DNA of 64,000 nt from positions 1-64,000 of the forward strand of contig URPL01000004.1 of NCBI GenBank assembly GCA_900549725.1. Reading direction: 5' to 3'. A program made the translations under genes and the position numbers. Below the pieces are notes generated by a model, which did not search any database, was not told where the DNA came from, and saw nothing but the letters and a program-made list of their open reading frames with translations. Of this stretch, positions 51,450-60,034 are shown one piece after another; the first letter of the stretch is position 1, and every line of letters begins with the position of its first letter. The stretch comes from an uncultured Eubacteriales bacterium (lineage in GTDB: Bacteria > Bacillota > Clostridia > Oscillospirales > CAG-272).

Positions 51450-51478
51450 AGTATACAGGAAAAACGGAAAAAATGCAA
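51450..51478 (-). promoter_or_regulatory. Promoter of the SLH surface-protein gene
   Basis: On the minus strand, TTGCAT and TATACT are separated by 17 bases, 42 bases upstream of the start codon. Confidence 0.72.
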
Positions 51479-51531
51479 TCCTTTTCCCTGATTTTTTCGG
51501 ATATTTTTATTTGGAATTGGGTAATTTGCAC

Positions 51532-51565
51532 AAAAAACAGGACTCCGATTTTCTCGGAGCCCTGT
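51532..51565 (-). terminator. Terminator of the S10-spc-alpha super-operon
   Basis: On the minus strand, ACAGGGCTCCGA pairs with TCGGAGTCCTGT (one G-U) across a five-base loop, followed by TTTTT. It lies 12 bases after the rplQ stop. Confidence 0.9.
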
Positions 51566-51577
51566 CGGACATTTTTG

Positions 51578-52081
51578 TTATGCCTCGGTCTTTTCCTCAG
51601 CGGGAGCTTCTGCAGCGGTCTCTGCTTCAGTGGCTGCCTCAGTTGTCTCCTCCGCCTTTTCAGCCTTCGGAGCCTTCTTTGCAGCAGCCTTCTTGGGAGC
51701 CTTGCTTTTCTTATTCAGCTCGGCAGTGGTCTTTTCCTCTGCAACAAGCTTGATCAGAGCCATCTCGGCACCGTCGCCGCGGCGGGGTCCGAGCTTGTAA
51801 ATGCGGGTGTAACCGCCGCTACGGTCTGCATACTCGGGAGCGATAACATCAAAGAGCTTCTTTACGACATCTTCTTTGGTGATATACGCAAGAGCAGCGC
51901 GACGGCTTGCAAGGGTATTCTTTTTGCCCAGAGTAATCATTTTTTCGGTCATGCATCTGACTTCCTTCGCTCTGGTCAGAGTGGTTTCGATCGATCCGTT
52001 TTCCAACAGATACGTAACCATGCCTCTCAGCATTGCATTTCTGTGTGCAGAAACGCGGCCGAGCTTTCTTGTTCCTGGCAT
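51578..52081 (-). CDS. rplQ: 50S ribosomal protein L17
   Basis: This 167-residue protein lies near the polypeptide exit tunnel. The core (residues 1-113) begins MPGTRKLGRVSAHRNAMLRG, includes TTLTRAKEVRCMTEKMITLGK, and ends YTRIYKLGPRRGDGAEMALIKLV. About 50 further residues form a Lys/Ala then Glu/Ala/Thr-rich tail not found in E. coli or Bacillus L17. It is the last gene of the super-operon. Confidence 0.98.
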   Translation of the reverse strand: MPGTRKLGRVSAHRNAMLRGMVTYLLENGSIETTLTRAKEVRCMTEKMITLGKKNTLASRRAALAYITKEDVVKKLFDVIAPEYADRSGGYTRIYKLGPRRGDGAEMALIKLVAEEKTTAELNKKSKAPKKAAAKKAPKAEKAEETTEAATEAETAAEAPAEEKTEA

Positions 52082-52119
52082 GTTGTTTCCTCCTTTTCAA
52101 AGCAGCTCAACGGCTGCTT

Positions 52120-53070
52120 TTATTCATCCTCTTTCTTCAGATCCAAACCAAGGGAATGGAGCTTCTGAATAACTTCTTCCAGCGATTTCTTGCCGAGATT
52201 CCGGACACGGATCATTTCATCTTCCGTTTTATTCGTCAGATCTTCCACCGTATCAATGCCTGCGCGCTTCAAGCAGTTGAAGCTGCGGACAGACATGTCA
52301 AGTTCCTCAATGGTCATCTCAAGGACTTTCTCTTTAATCGTCTCTTCTCTTTCGATCATAATCTCCGCATTGCGAGCCTCATCGGAGAGGTTCACAAAGA
52401 GGTTGAGATGTTCGTTGAGAATCTTGGCTGCCAACGAAACAGCCTCTTTGGCATTGATTGTTCCGTTGGTGGTGACTTCAAGCGTCAGCTTATCATAATC
52501 GGTGCGGCTTCCGACGCGCGTGTTTTCCACATTCCAGTTTACCGTATAAACCGGGGTGTAGATGGAATCGATATAGATCAATCCGATCTGGGCAGGATTC
52601 TGCTGTTTGTTCTTTTCCTGCGAGACATAGCCTCTGCCGTGAGAGAAGGTCAGCTCCATATAGAAGCGGACATTTTCATTGATGGTTGCAATATGCAGCT
52701 CGGGGTTGAGCACCTCAAGGTCGGCATCCGCACGGATGTCGCCTGCGGTAACTTCGCCGGGGCCGGTCACATCGATCACCACGGTCTTCGGGTCTTCGCA
52801 GAAAAGCTTCGCAACGATTCCCTTCACATTCAGAACGATTTCGCAAACATCCTCCTTGACGCCTGCCATCGTGCTGATTTCATGAAGGACACCGTCGATT
52901 TTAATGCTCTGCACGGCAACGCCGGGCAAGGAGCTGAGCAAAACGCGGCGCAGGGAATTTCCAAGTGTTGTGCCGTATCCTCTTTCCAAAGGCTCCACAA
53001 CGAACTTGCCAAACTTACCGTCTTCGCTCATTTCGGCGACAGAAATTGTCGGCTTCTCGATTTCAATCAT
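52120..53070 (-). CDS. rpoA: DNA-directed RNA polymerase subunit alpha
   Basis: This 316-residue subunit dimerises to nucleate RNA polymerase. The N-terminal domain has FVVEPLERGYGTTLGNSLRRVLLSSLPG. The C-terminal domain contains the EELDMSVRSFNCLKRAGIDTVEDL helices that contact UP elements and activators. The ATG at 53070 has GGAGGG seven bases upstream and is preferred over an in-frame start 14 codons earlier. A 210-base non-coding gap separates it from rpsD. Confidence 0.99.
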   Translation of the reverse strand: MIEIEKPTISVAEMSEDGKFGKFVVEPLERGYGTTLGNSLRRVLLSSLPGVAVQSIKIDGVLHEISTMAGVKEDVCEIVLNVKGIVAKLFCEDPKTVVIDVTGPGEVTAGDIRADADLEVLNPELHIATINENVRFYMELTFSHGRGYVSQEKNKQQNPAQIGLIYIDSIYTPVYTVNWNVENTRVGSRTDYDKLTLEVTTNGTINAKEAVSLAAKILNEHLNLFVNLSDEARNAEIMIEREETIKEKVLEMTIEELDMSVRSFNCLKRAGIDTVEDLTNKTEDEMIRVRNLGKKSLEEVIQKLHSLGLDLKKEDE

Positions 53071-53280
53071 TTCTTTACCCTCCTGCTTTTCATTTTCGAT
53101 CTTGCGGATCATGCCTCTTTGCGGCGGCGGGGTCGACCGCGCCGCGCCGGCGAATCTTCCGGCAGCTTCATACCGCAGGCAAAGCCGCGATATGCCAAGG
53201 CGTTACGAAATACCTGCTTGCACCGCCCGTGAGCCCAAACGGCGGCGTAGCGTGCCGCGCAGGCAAATCGGAGGTGATGA

Positions 53281-53910
53281 TTATTTGGAATACAACTCGA
53301 CGATGAGATGTTCCTCAAACGGGAAGTCAACATCATCTCTCTGCGGGAGTGCAGTAACCGTTGCGGTCAGAGCGTCCTTGTCAAGAGAGAGCCATTTGGG
53401 CTGCGTGATCTTATCAAGACCCTCGATCAGACCCTTGATCTTTTCGCTCTTGCGGCTGCTTTCCTTCACACCGATGACATCGCCGACGCGAAGCTGGATG
53501 GACGGAACGGAAACCTTTTTGCCGTTGAGGGTGAAGTGACCGTGCAGAACGAGCTGTCTTGCATCGTTTCTGCTCTCTGCCATACCCATTTTGTAAACAG
53601 CGTTGTCAAGGCGTCTTTCCAGCATGGACAGAAGGTTTTCACCTGCCTGGCCTTCTTTTCTGTCAGCCTTTACGAAGTAGTTCTTGAACTGCTTCTCCTG
53701 AACGCCGTAAATACGCTTTGCCTTCTGCTTCTCACGAAGCTGCATGCCGTATTCTTTCATCTTTCTGTTGCTCTGCGCACCATGCTGACCGGGAGCGGTG
53801 GAGCGGCGCACCAGCGCACACTTGTCCGTCAGGCAGCGCTCGCCCTTCAGAAACAGCTTTGTGCCTTCTCTGCGGCAGAGTCTGCAAGCGGGACCTGTAT
53901 ATCTAGCCAT
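53281..53910 (-). CDS. rpsD: 30S ribosomal protein S4 (zinc-binding form)
   Basis: This 209-residue primary 16S-binding protein has an N-terminal four-Cys zinc site (CRLCRREG then CLTDKC). The S4 RNA-binding domain (LERRLDNAVYKMGMAESRNDARQLVLHGHFTLNG) follows. S4 often autoregulates the alpha operon. It lies between rpsK and rpoA. Confidence 0.99.
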   Translation of the reverse strand: MARYTGPACRLCRREGTKLFLKGERCLTDKCALVRRSTAPGQHGAQSNRKMKEYGMQLREKQKAKRIYGVQEKQFKNYFVKADRKEGQAGENLLSMLERRLDNAVYKMGMAESRNDARQLVLHGHFTLNGKKVSVPSIQLRVGDVIGVKESSRKSEKIKGLIEGLDKITQPKWLSLDKDALTATVTALPQRDDVDFPFEEHLIVELYSK

Positions 53911-53931
53911 TACTCGGTACCTCCTATTTGA

Positions 53932-54327
53932 TTAAACGCGTCTTCTCTTAGGCGGTCTGCAACCGTTGTGAGGAATCGGCGTTACGTCTTTGATCAGCGT
54001 GATGTCAAGCCCGGAAGTCTGCAATGCGCGGATTGCGGATTCGCGTCCGGAGCCGGGGCCCTTGACGAAAACTTCCACAGTCTTCATGCCCTGATCAACT
54101 GCAAGCTTTGCTGCGGTCTCTGCAGCGGTCTGTGCAGCAAAGGGAGTGCTCTTGCGGGAGCCCTTGAAGCCCATCTCACCGGCAGATGCCCAAGAAACTG
54201 CGTTTCCTGCGGTATCCGTGATCGTTACGATGGTGTTGTTAAAGGTCGCGCGGATATGCGCAGCACCCTTTTCCACGTTCTTCCGATCGCGGCGGCGCTT
54301 GACAACCTTCTTAGCAGCTTTTGCCAT
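53932..54327 (-). CDS. rpsK: 30S ribosomal protein S11
   Basis: This 131-residue platform protein shows GAAHIRATFNNTIVTITD, SAGEMGFKGSRKSTPFAAQ, and the closing DVTPIPHNGCRPPKRRRV. It is 17 bases downstream of rpsM in the alpha operon. Confidence 0.99.
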   Translation of the reverse strand: MAKAAKKVVKRRRDRKNVEKGAAHIRATFNNTIVTITDTAGNAVSWASAGEMGFKGSRKSTPFAAQTAAETAAKLAVDQGMKTVEVFVKGPGSGRESAIRALQTSGLDITLIKDVTPIPHNGCRPPKRRRV

Positions 54328-54344
54328 GTGCTATTCTCACTCCT

Positions 54345-54713
54345 TTATTTCTTCTTGTTCGCGATGGTCTTTGCAGGACCTTTTCTCGTTCTTGCGTTGG
54401 TCTTGGTTCTCTGACCGCGCACCGGCAAGCCTTTTCTGTGGCGGATGCCGCGGTAGCAGCCGATCTCGACCATTCTCTTGATGTCCATTGCAACCTCGCG
54501 GCGCAAGTCGCCTTCCACTCTGTGAGATTTCTCGATCTCTTCACGGAGCTTTGCAACTTCGGACTCGGTCAGATCCTTAACGCGTGTATCGGGGTTGATC
54601 CCGGTAGCAGCGAGAATATCGTTGGAGGTCTTGCGGCCGATCCCGAAAATATAGGTCAGGCCGATCTCAACGCGCTTCGCGTTCGGGATATCTACACCAG
54701 CTATACGTGCCAT
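54345..54713 (-). CDS. rpsM: 30S ribosomal protein S13
   Basis: This 122-residue head protein begins MARIAGVDIPNAKRVEIGLTYIFGIG and ends with the basic RGQRTKTNARTRKGPAKT tail that contacts P-site tRNA. It follows rpmJ by 39 bases. Confidence 0.99.
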   Translation of the reverse strand: MARIAGVDIPNAKRVEIGLTYIFGIGRKTSNDILAATGINPDTRVKDLTESEVAKLREEIEKSHRVEGDLRREVAMDIKRMVEIGCYRGIRHRKGLPVRGQRTKTNARTRKGPAKTIANKKK

Positions 54714-54752
54714 TCTGTTTTTTCACCTCTTCTTTGAATTTGGACAGAGGCC

Positions 54753-54866
54753 TCAGCCTTGTCTTTGCTTGTGCTTGGGATTTTCACAAATCACCATCAC
54801 GTGGCCTTTTCTTTTAATGATCTTGCACTTTTCGCAGATTTTCTTAACGGAAGGCTTTACTTTCAT
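54753..54866 (-). CDS. rpmJ: 50S ribosomal protein L36 (zinc-binding form)
   Basis: This is a 37-residue protein: MKVKPSVKKICEKCKIIKRK, then GHVMVICENPKHKQRQG. Cys11, Cys14, Cys27 and His32 form the zinc ribbon of the C-plus form. It sits between infA and rpsM, as in other Firmicutes. AAGGAATGG-like sequence precedes the ATG. Confidence 0.97.
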   Translation of the reverse strand: MKVKPSVKKICEKCKIIKRKGHVMVICENPKHKQRQG

Positions 54867-54894
54867 GTCAAGACACCATTCCTTTCATCGTTTC

Positions 54895-55113
54895 TTACTT
54901 TGCTCTCCAGGTGATGCGTCCTTTGTTCAGGTCATACACGCTGACCTCAACCGTGACGCGGTCGCCGAGCAAAATCTTGATATAGTTCATACGAAGCTTG
55001 CCGGAAATATGAGCCGTAATAATATGGTCATTGGGCAGCTTCACCTTGAAGGTCGCATTGGGCAGAACCTCAACAACGGTACCCTCAAATTCAATTACAT
55101 CATCCTTTGGCAG
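54895..55113 (-). CDS. infA: Translation initiation factor IF-1 (probable CTG start)
   Basis: This OB-fold protein blocks the A site during initiation. The sequence PKDDVIEFEGTVVEVLPNATF and later GRITWRAK match IF-1. A CTG at 55113 gives exactly the usual 72 residues and has AGGAG eight bases upstream. The only standard in-frame start nearby, GTG at 55122, overlaps that same AGGAG and would add three residues (total 75), so CTG initiation is preferred. A rare start could regulate this factor, as AUU does for IF-3. It lies between map and rpmJ. Confidence 0.93.
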   Translation of the reverse strand: MPKDDVIEFEGTVVEVLPNATFKVKLPNDHIITAHISGKLRMNYIKILLGDRVTVEVSVYDLNKGRITWRAK

Positions 55114-55191
55114 AATAATCACTCCTCACTGCATTTTCTCATTGTTTGCCGCTATGCGGCGTTGACAGTTGTCACTTTTCTGAGAACAAGC

Positions 55192-55944
55192 TCAATCAAC
55201 CTTGGTCAGCAAAAGCACTCCGTTTGGCGTGACCGCAAGCGTATGCTCATAGTGCGCCGAGAGCGAGCCGTCGGCTGTCTTGACAGTCCAACCGTCCGGC
55301 ATTTCTTTTACTTCATATCCGCCGGCATTCACCATCGGCTCCACTGCAATCGTCATTCCGGCGCAAAGCCGGATGCCGCGGCCGGGCGTTCCGTAGTTCG
55401 GGACATCGGGCTCCATATGAAGCTCATGCCCTACCCCGTGGCCGACATAGCGGCGCACGGTGGAAAAGCCCTGCTCCCTGACATAGCCGTCGATCGCCGC
55501 CCCGACATCCCCAAGACGCGCTTCGGGATGAATGGCAGCCGCGCCGCGGTAGAAGCTTTCCCGCGTGGCGTCGATCAGGCGCTGTGCCTCGGAAGAGATT
55601 TTTCCGACACCGACCGTATTTGCACTGTCGCCGTGGAAGCCTTTGAAGAAGGCTCCGACATCAATTTTAACGATGTCCCCCTCCTGCAGAAAACGCTTGG
55701 GGCTCGGAATTCCGTGAATAACCTCGTCATTGATACTGATGCAGGCGCTGGCGGGAAATCCGCCGTAGCCGAGAAAGGACGGGCGGGCGCCGCAGCGCTC
55801 AATGTGATGGCGGATGATATCGTCAAGATGCTTGGTCGATACACCCTCCTTCACCGCTTCACACGCAAGAAGCAACGCTTCTCCGGTGATACGGCCCGCC
55901 TCCTTCATAATTGCGATCTGAGCTTGGTTTTTCAGCTGTATCAT
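55192..55944 (-). CDS. map: Methionine aminopeptidase, type I
   Basis: This is a 250-residue enzyme that removes N-terminal Met from new proteins. Metal ligands are in DIVKIDVGAFFKGFHGDSANT (two Asp), VGHGVGHELHMEPDVPNYG (His), and the two later Glu residues in MTIAVEPMVNAGG and SAHYEHTLAV. No extra zinc-finger N-terminus is present. It starts two bases after adk. Confidence 0.98.
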   Translation of the reverse strand: MIQLKNQAQIAIMKEAGRITGEALLLACEAVKEGVSTKHLDDIIRHHIERCGARPSFLGYGGFPASACISINDEVIHGIPSPKRFLQEGDIVKIDVGAFFKGFHGDSANTVGVGKISSEAQRLIDATRESFYRGAAAIHPEARLGDVGAAIDGYVREQGFSTVRRYVGHGVGHELHMEPDVPNYGTPGRGIRLCAGMTIAVEPMVNAGGYEVKEMPDGWTVKTADGSLSAHYEHTLAVTPNGVLLLTKVD

Positions 55945-55946
55945 AA

Positions 55947-56591
55947 TTATTTGCCTGTCAGCGATGCAATCGCTTCCATTGTAAGTTTTGTGGTTTCGCT
56001 GAGCTTCTCTTGCCCCTGCACGATTTTCAGCTTACCCTTCCTTGCATAATACTCTTTCAGCGGCTCGGTCTGCTCGTGATATACGCGCAGGCGATCCAAC
56101 ACCACATCGGGCTGATCGTCCTTACGGACGGAAAGCTCGGTTTGGCACTTGTCGCAATGCGTACCGTTGGAAGCGGGGTTATATGCTACGTGGTAGGAGG
56201 CACCGCAGCCGGAGCAAACGCGCCGTCCGCTCATGCGGGACACGATTGCTTCGTCCGCAACCTCAATGGAAATCACAACGTCCATCTCAATGCCCATCTC
56301 ATCCAGCGCCTGCGCCTGAGGCACGGTGCGGGGGAAACCGTCAAGGATGAAACCGTTTTTGCAGTCGTCCTTTGCAAGACGCTCCTTGATGATTCCGATC
56401 ACAACGCTATCGGGAACAAGCTTGCCCGATTCCGTATAGCTCTTTGCCTCAAGCCCCATCTTCGTGCCGTCCTTGATTGCCTGACGGATGATGGCGCCGG
56501 TTGAGATTGATGGAATCCCCAGAGCAGCGCTTACGTTCTCGGCCTGGGTGCCTTTTCCGGCGCCCGGGGCGCCTAAAAACATAATCTTCAT
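55947..56591 (-). CDS. adk: Adenylate kinase (zinc-binding LID)
   Basis: This 214-residue kinase interconverts AMP+ATP and 2 ADP. The P-loop is FLGAPGAGKGTQ; GFPRTVPQAQAL marks the AMP site. The LID domain carries four cysteines (CSGCGASYH and CDKCQTE), which bind structural zinc in Gram-positive enzymes. It lies between secY and map. Confidence 0.99.
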   Translation of the reverse strand: MKIMFLGAPGAGKGTQAENVSAALGIPSISTGAIIRQAIKDGTKMGLEAKSYTESGKLVPDSVVIGIIKERLAKDDCKNGFILDGFPRTVPQAQALDEMGIEMDVVISIEVADEAIVSRMSGRRVCSGCGASYHVAYNPASNGTHCDKCQTELSVRKDDQPDVVLDRLRVYHEQTEPLKEYYARKGKLKIVQGQEKLSETTKLTMEAIASLTGK

Positions 56592-56606
56592 GCTGTTCTC
56601 CTCTGA

Positions 56607-57920
56607 TTATTCCAAAAAGCCTTTATAATGGCGCAAGGTGAGCTGAGCCTCCAGCTCTCTTGCCGTCTCAAGCGCAACGCCCACCATAATCAGAATGGAG
56701 GAGCCGCTGAACGCGATCGACGCGATCTTGCCGCCGCAGATGATATTGACGATGATCGGGAGCACTGCGATAATGCTCAGGAACAAAGCGCCCATCAGAG
56801 TGACCTTATTCAGGACCTTCTTGATATAATCCGCAGTGGGGCGACCGGGGCGAATGCCCAGGATAAAGCCGCCGTTTTGCTTGAGATTATTTGCAACCTC
56901 AACGGGATTGAACGAAATCTCCGTATAGAAGTATGCAAAGAGAATGATGAAAATGAAGTAGCAAAGCGGATAGAACCAGGAATCCGTGGAGAAGAAGTTG
57001 ACCACTCCCGCCCAGAAGGATCCGTCCTTCGGCGTAAAGACGCTTGCGATGGTTGCAGGCAGAGACACAATGGAGGAAGCGAAGATGATCGGCATAACGC
57101 CGTTCATGTTCAGCTTGATCGGAAGGGTCGTTGCCTGGCCGCCGTACATCTTTCTGCCGACAACCTTTTTTGCATACTGCACGGGCAAGCGGCGCTCGGA
57201 CTCCGTCACATGGACGATGAAGCCGATCACTGCAACGCAGACGACGACCGCGCCCACGCAGAACAGGATCTTGGACCACCAAGCGTTGCCCCAGCCGTAA
57301 ACCTCGCCGCAAAGCGTGGGAATACGGGAGATGATGTTGACAAAAAGGATCAGAGAGATACCGTTGCCGATACCGAACTCATCGATCTTTTCGCCCATCC
57401 ACATGATCAGTGCAGCACCTGCGCAGTAGCAGGCAATGATCACGACAGCCTCAAAGACATGGCTGCTTGTAAAATAGTTGACAACATCCGTGCCCATCTG
57501 CGTACTGAGCTGCTTCAGAATCAGGTAATAACCGTAGCTGGTAATCAGCGCAAGCACAACCGTGAGGTAACGGGTGTAGCGGTTGAGCTTCTTTCTGCCG
57601 GCATCGCCGTCCTTTGCGATTTTCTCAAGGGCGGGAATTGCAATGGAAAGAAGCTGAATCACGATTGAAGCCGTGATGTACGGAGATACGGACAAGGCAA
57701 ACAGGGTCGCCTTGGAGAACGCACCGCCGGACAAAATGGAGAAATACTGGAACAGGGATCCCTGTGCATACGTGTTGAAATACGTGTCAAGCAGCTCGGA
57801 ATTCACAAACGGAACCGGAATTACCGCGCCAAGACGGTACAGAACCAGCACGAGCAATGTGAAGAGCATCTTACGACGCAGCTCCTTGACCTTGAAGGCG
57901 TTTACCAAGGTTGCAAACAC
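56607..57920 (-). CDS. secY: Protein translocase subunit SecY
   Basis: This is the 437-residue pore of the Sec translocon with ten membrane spans. It begins FKVKELRRKMLFTLLVLVLYRLGAVIPVP and has GGAFSKATLFALSVSPYITASI (plug region). Other family marks are GIGNGISLILFVNIISRIP and LRHYKGFLE at the C-terminus. It sits between rplO and adk in the spc operon. Confidence 0.99.
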   Translation of the reverse strand: MFATLVNAFKVKELRRKMLFTLLVLVLYRLGAVIPVPFVNSELLDTYFNTYAQGSLFQYFSILSGGAFSKATLFALSVSPYITASIVIQLLSIAIPALEKIAKDGDAGRKKLNRYTRYLTVVLALITSYGYYLILKQLSTQMGTDVVNYFTSSHVFEAVVIIACYCAGAALIMWMGEKIDEFGIGNGISLILFVNIISRIPTLCGEVYGWGNAWWSKILFCVGAVVVCVAVIGFIVHVTESERRLPVQYAKKVVGRKMYGGQATTLPIKLNMNGVMPIIFASSIVSLPATIASVFTPKDGSFWAGVVNFFSTDSWFYPLCYFIFIILFAYFYTEISFNPVEVANNLKQNGGFILGIRPGRPTADYIKKVLNKVTLMGALFLSIIAVLPIIVNIICGGKIASIAFSGSSILIMVGVALETARELEAQLTLRHYKGFLE

Positions 57921-57921
57921 T

Positions 57922-58362
57922 TCAGATCACCTCGCACTTTCCACCGGCTGCCTCGATCTTCTCTTTAGCAGTCGCTGAAAAGACGGAGGCCTGCACGGTT
58001 AATTTCTTCTTGAGTTCACCATTTCCAAGCACCTTGACAGCATCGCTTGCCTTGCGGATTACACCCATGGATGCAAGAGCCTCGGCATTGACAACGGCGC
58101 CGTCTTCAAACGCATTCAAAGCGCTCACGTTCAGCGTAGCATAATGCTTCGCAAAAATATTGTTGAAGCCTCTTTTCGGGAGTCTTCTGTACAGAGGGAT
58201 CTGACCGCCTTCAAATCCCGGGCGAACACCGCCGCCGGAACGGGCATTCTGACCCTTATGGCCTCTGCCGCCGGTCTTACCGTTGCCGGAACCGGGGCCT
58301 CTGCCGCGGCGCCAAGCGTCCTTTGCGGAGCCGGGTGCCGGAGAAAGTTCATGGAGTTTCAT
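57922..58362 (-). CDS. rplO: 50S ribosomal protein L15
   Basis: This 146-residue protein starts MKLHELSPAPGSAKDAWRRGRG and has the Gly-rich GSGNGKTGGRGHKGQNARSGG extension into the 50S core. The ATG at 58362 is preferred over a start seven codons upstream because a GGAGGAAAAAC-type site precedes it. Its stop nearly touches secY. Confidence 0.98.
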   Translation of the reverse strand: MKLHELSPAPGSAKDAWRRGRGPGSGNGKTGGRGHKGQNARSGGGVRPGFEGGQIPLYRRLPKRGFNNIFAKHYATLNVSALNAFEDGAVVNAEALASMGVIRKASDAVKVLGNGELKKKLTVQASVFSATAKEKIEAAGGKCEVI

Positions 58363-58379
58363 TGTTTTTCCTCCTTCGC

Positions 58380-58559
58380 TCACATAGTCTCGACCTTAAC
58401 AAGGTGCTCGACCACATGGATCTTGCCTGCCAGGGATGCATTGTCCGCCTGAACGGTAACATCACCGATCTTGTTAAGACCAAGGGACTTTGCAGTCGCC
58501 TTCTGATTGGGCTTGCAGCCGATGAGGCTCTTTACAAGCGTAATTTTCTTTTCTGCCAT
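58380..58559 (-). CDS. rpmD: 50S ribosomal protein L30
   Basis: This is a 59-residue protein: MAEKKITLVKSLIGCKPNQK, then ATAKSLGLNKIGD and HVVEHLVKVETM. This is the classic L30 pattern, and it lies between rpsE and rplO as expected. AGGAGG lies before its ATG. Confidence 0.97.
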   Translation of the reverse strand: MAEKKITLVKSLIGCKPNQKATAKSLGLNKIGDVTVQADNASLAGKIHVVEHLVKVETM

Positions 58560-58576
58560 CGAAAAAAGCCTCCTTC

Positions 58577-59074
58577 TTACATTTCTTCCGCATTGATGCC
58601 GCGCATAGCCGCGACCTGCTCAGCGGTTCTGAGGGACCGCAGTCCTTCAAATGTTGCCTTAATGACATTGGTGGGGTTGTTCGTGCGCAGGCACTTGGTA
58701 CGAATATCCTTAATGCCCGCCATGTCAATCAGAGAACGAACGACACCCCCCGCGATAACACCGGTACCGGGAGCGGCAGGCTTGAGAAGAACCTTGCCTG
58801 CGCCGTACTGGCCGATGACTTCGTGCGGGATCGTGGTTCCTTTGAGGGAAACCTCGATCATATTTTTCTTTGCGTCTTCAATGCCCTTGCGAATTGCATC
58901 CGGCACTTCTGCCGCCTTACCAAGACCGTAACCGACATGACCGTTTTCATCTCCAACGACCATCAGCGCTGTGAAACGAGCAACACGTCCGCCCTTAACG
59001 GTTTTGGCAACACGGTTAATCACTACCAATTTCTCTTTCAACTCGAGGTTCGAGTAATCAGGTCTGTTTGCCAT
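58577..59074 (-). CDS. rpsE: 30S ribosomal protein S5
   Basis: This 165-residue protein is important for decoding accuracy. It shows LKEKLVVINRVAKTVKGGR, FTALMVVGDENGHVGYGLGKA, and AAPGTGVIAGGVVRSLIDMAGI. It follows rplR by 17 bases in the spc operon. Confidence 0.99.
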   Translation of the reverse strand: MANRPDYSNLELKEKLVVINRVAKTVKGGRVARFTALMVVGDENGHVGYGLGKAAEVPDAIRKGIEDAKKNMIEVSLKGTTIPHEVIGQYGAGKVLLKPAAPGTGVIAGGVVRSLIDMAGIKDIRTKCLRTNNPTNVIKATFEGLRSLRTAEQVAAMRGINAEEM

Positions 59075-59091
59075 GTTATCCTCCTTGATTT

Positions 59092-59451
59092 TCAGAGCTT
59101 CAGACCGGCTTCTCTTGCGCCGTCTGCTAATGCCTGAATGCGTCCGTGATACAGGTAACCGCCGCGGTCAAAAACCACATCGGTGATCTCTTTTTCCAAG
59201 GCTCTCTTTGCGATCAGCTCGCCGATTGCCTTTGCTGCAACCACATTGCCGCCGTTGCCTTCAAAAGCGGCTTCAAGGGTGGAAGCGCTGACAAGTGTAA
59301 CGCCCTTGTCATCGTCAATAATCTGTGCGGAGATGTTGTTCAGAGAACGGTAAACGCACAGGCGCGGCCGCTCTGCAGTGCCACTGATCTTCGCGCGAAC
59401 TCTCTTGTGTCTTTTCAGACGCTGAGCGTTGCTGTCTTTTCTTGATACCAT
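59092..59451 (-). CDS. rplR: 50S ribosomal protein L18
   Basis: This 119-residue 5S-rRNA-binding protein includes RPRLCVYRSLNNISAQIIDD and the closing FDRGGYLYHGRIQALADGAREAGL. It lies between rplF and rpsE. Confidence 0.99.
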   Translation of the reverse strand: MVSRKDSNAQRLKRHKRVRAKISGTAERPRLCVYRSLNNISAQIIDDDKGVTLVSASTLEAAFEGNGGNVVAAKAIGELIAKRALEKEITDVVFDRGGYLYHGRIQALADGAREAGLKL

Positions 59452-59470
59452 GCTATTCCACTCCTTTCAA

Positions 59471-60010
59471 TTATTTACCGGTCTTACCGGCCTTGCGACG
59501 AACGTGCTCGCCCTGATACCGGATGCCCTTGCCAAGGTAGGGTTCAGGCGGACGCTTGCCGCGGACGACCGCTGCCATCTGTCCGACTGCCTGCTTGTCA
59601 ATGCCGTTTACCACGATGGTATTGGCATTGGGCACATCAAAGCTTACACCGTTTCCGTCTTCAAACACGATCGGATGGGAATAGCCAAGGCTGAGCGTCA
59701 GAGTCTTGCCGCTCTTTGCAGCGCGGTAACCGACGCCGTTGATCTCCAGGGTCTTGGAAAACCCATGGGTCACGCCCTCGATCATATTAGCCAAAAGGCT
59801 GCGGGTGAGCCCGTGCAGCGCCCTTGATTCCTTTTCGTCGTCCGGGCGGGACACGTGCAAAACACCGGCTTCGTTTTCGATTTTCATCGCAGGATGAAAT
59901 TTTTCGGTCAGAGTTCCCTTAGGGCCCTTTGCGGTAACGACATTTCCGTCTTCAATCGTAACGGTCACGCCTTGGGGAACGGTGATCGGCATTCTACCAA
60001 TTCTAGACAT
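59471..60010 (-). CDS. rplF: 50S ribosomal protein L6
   Basis: This 179-residue protein has MSRIGRMPITVPQGVTVTI at the start, GPKGTLTEKFHP, INGVGYRAAKSGKTLTLSLGYSHP, and PEPYLGKGIRYQGEHVRRKAGKTGK at the end, which contacts the sarcin-ricin loop region. Confidence 0.99.
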   Translation of the reverse strand: MSRIGRMPITVPQGVTVTIEDGNVVTAKGPKGTLTEKFHPAMKIENEAGVLHVSRPDDEKESRALHGLTRSLLANMIEGVTHGFSKTLEINGVGYRAAKSGKTLTLSLGYSHPIVFEDGNGVSFDVPNANTIVVNGIDKQAVGQMAAVVRGKRPPEPYLGKGIRYQGEHVRRKAGKTGK

Positions 60011-60034
60011 ATCTTTGTTCCTCCCGTTCTCTCA

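Noticed and set aside
53071..53280. Possible small gene between rpsD and rpoA
   Set aside because: No frame has a start with a ribosome-binding site or a familiar pattern; it is treated as a non-coding gap.
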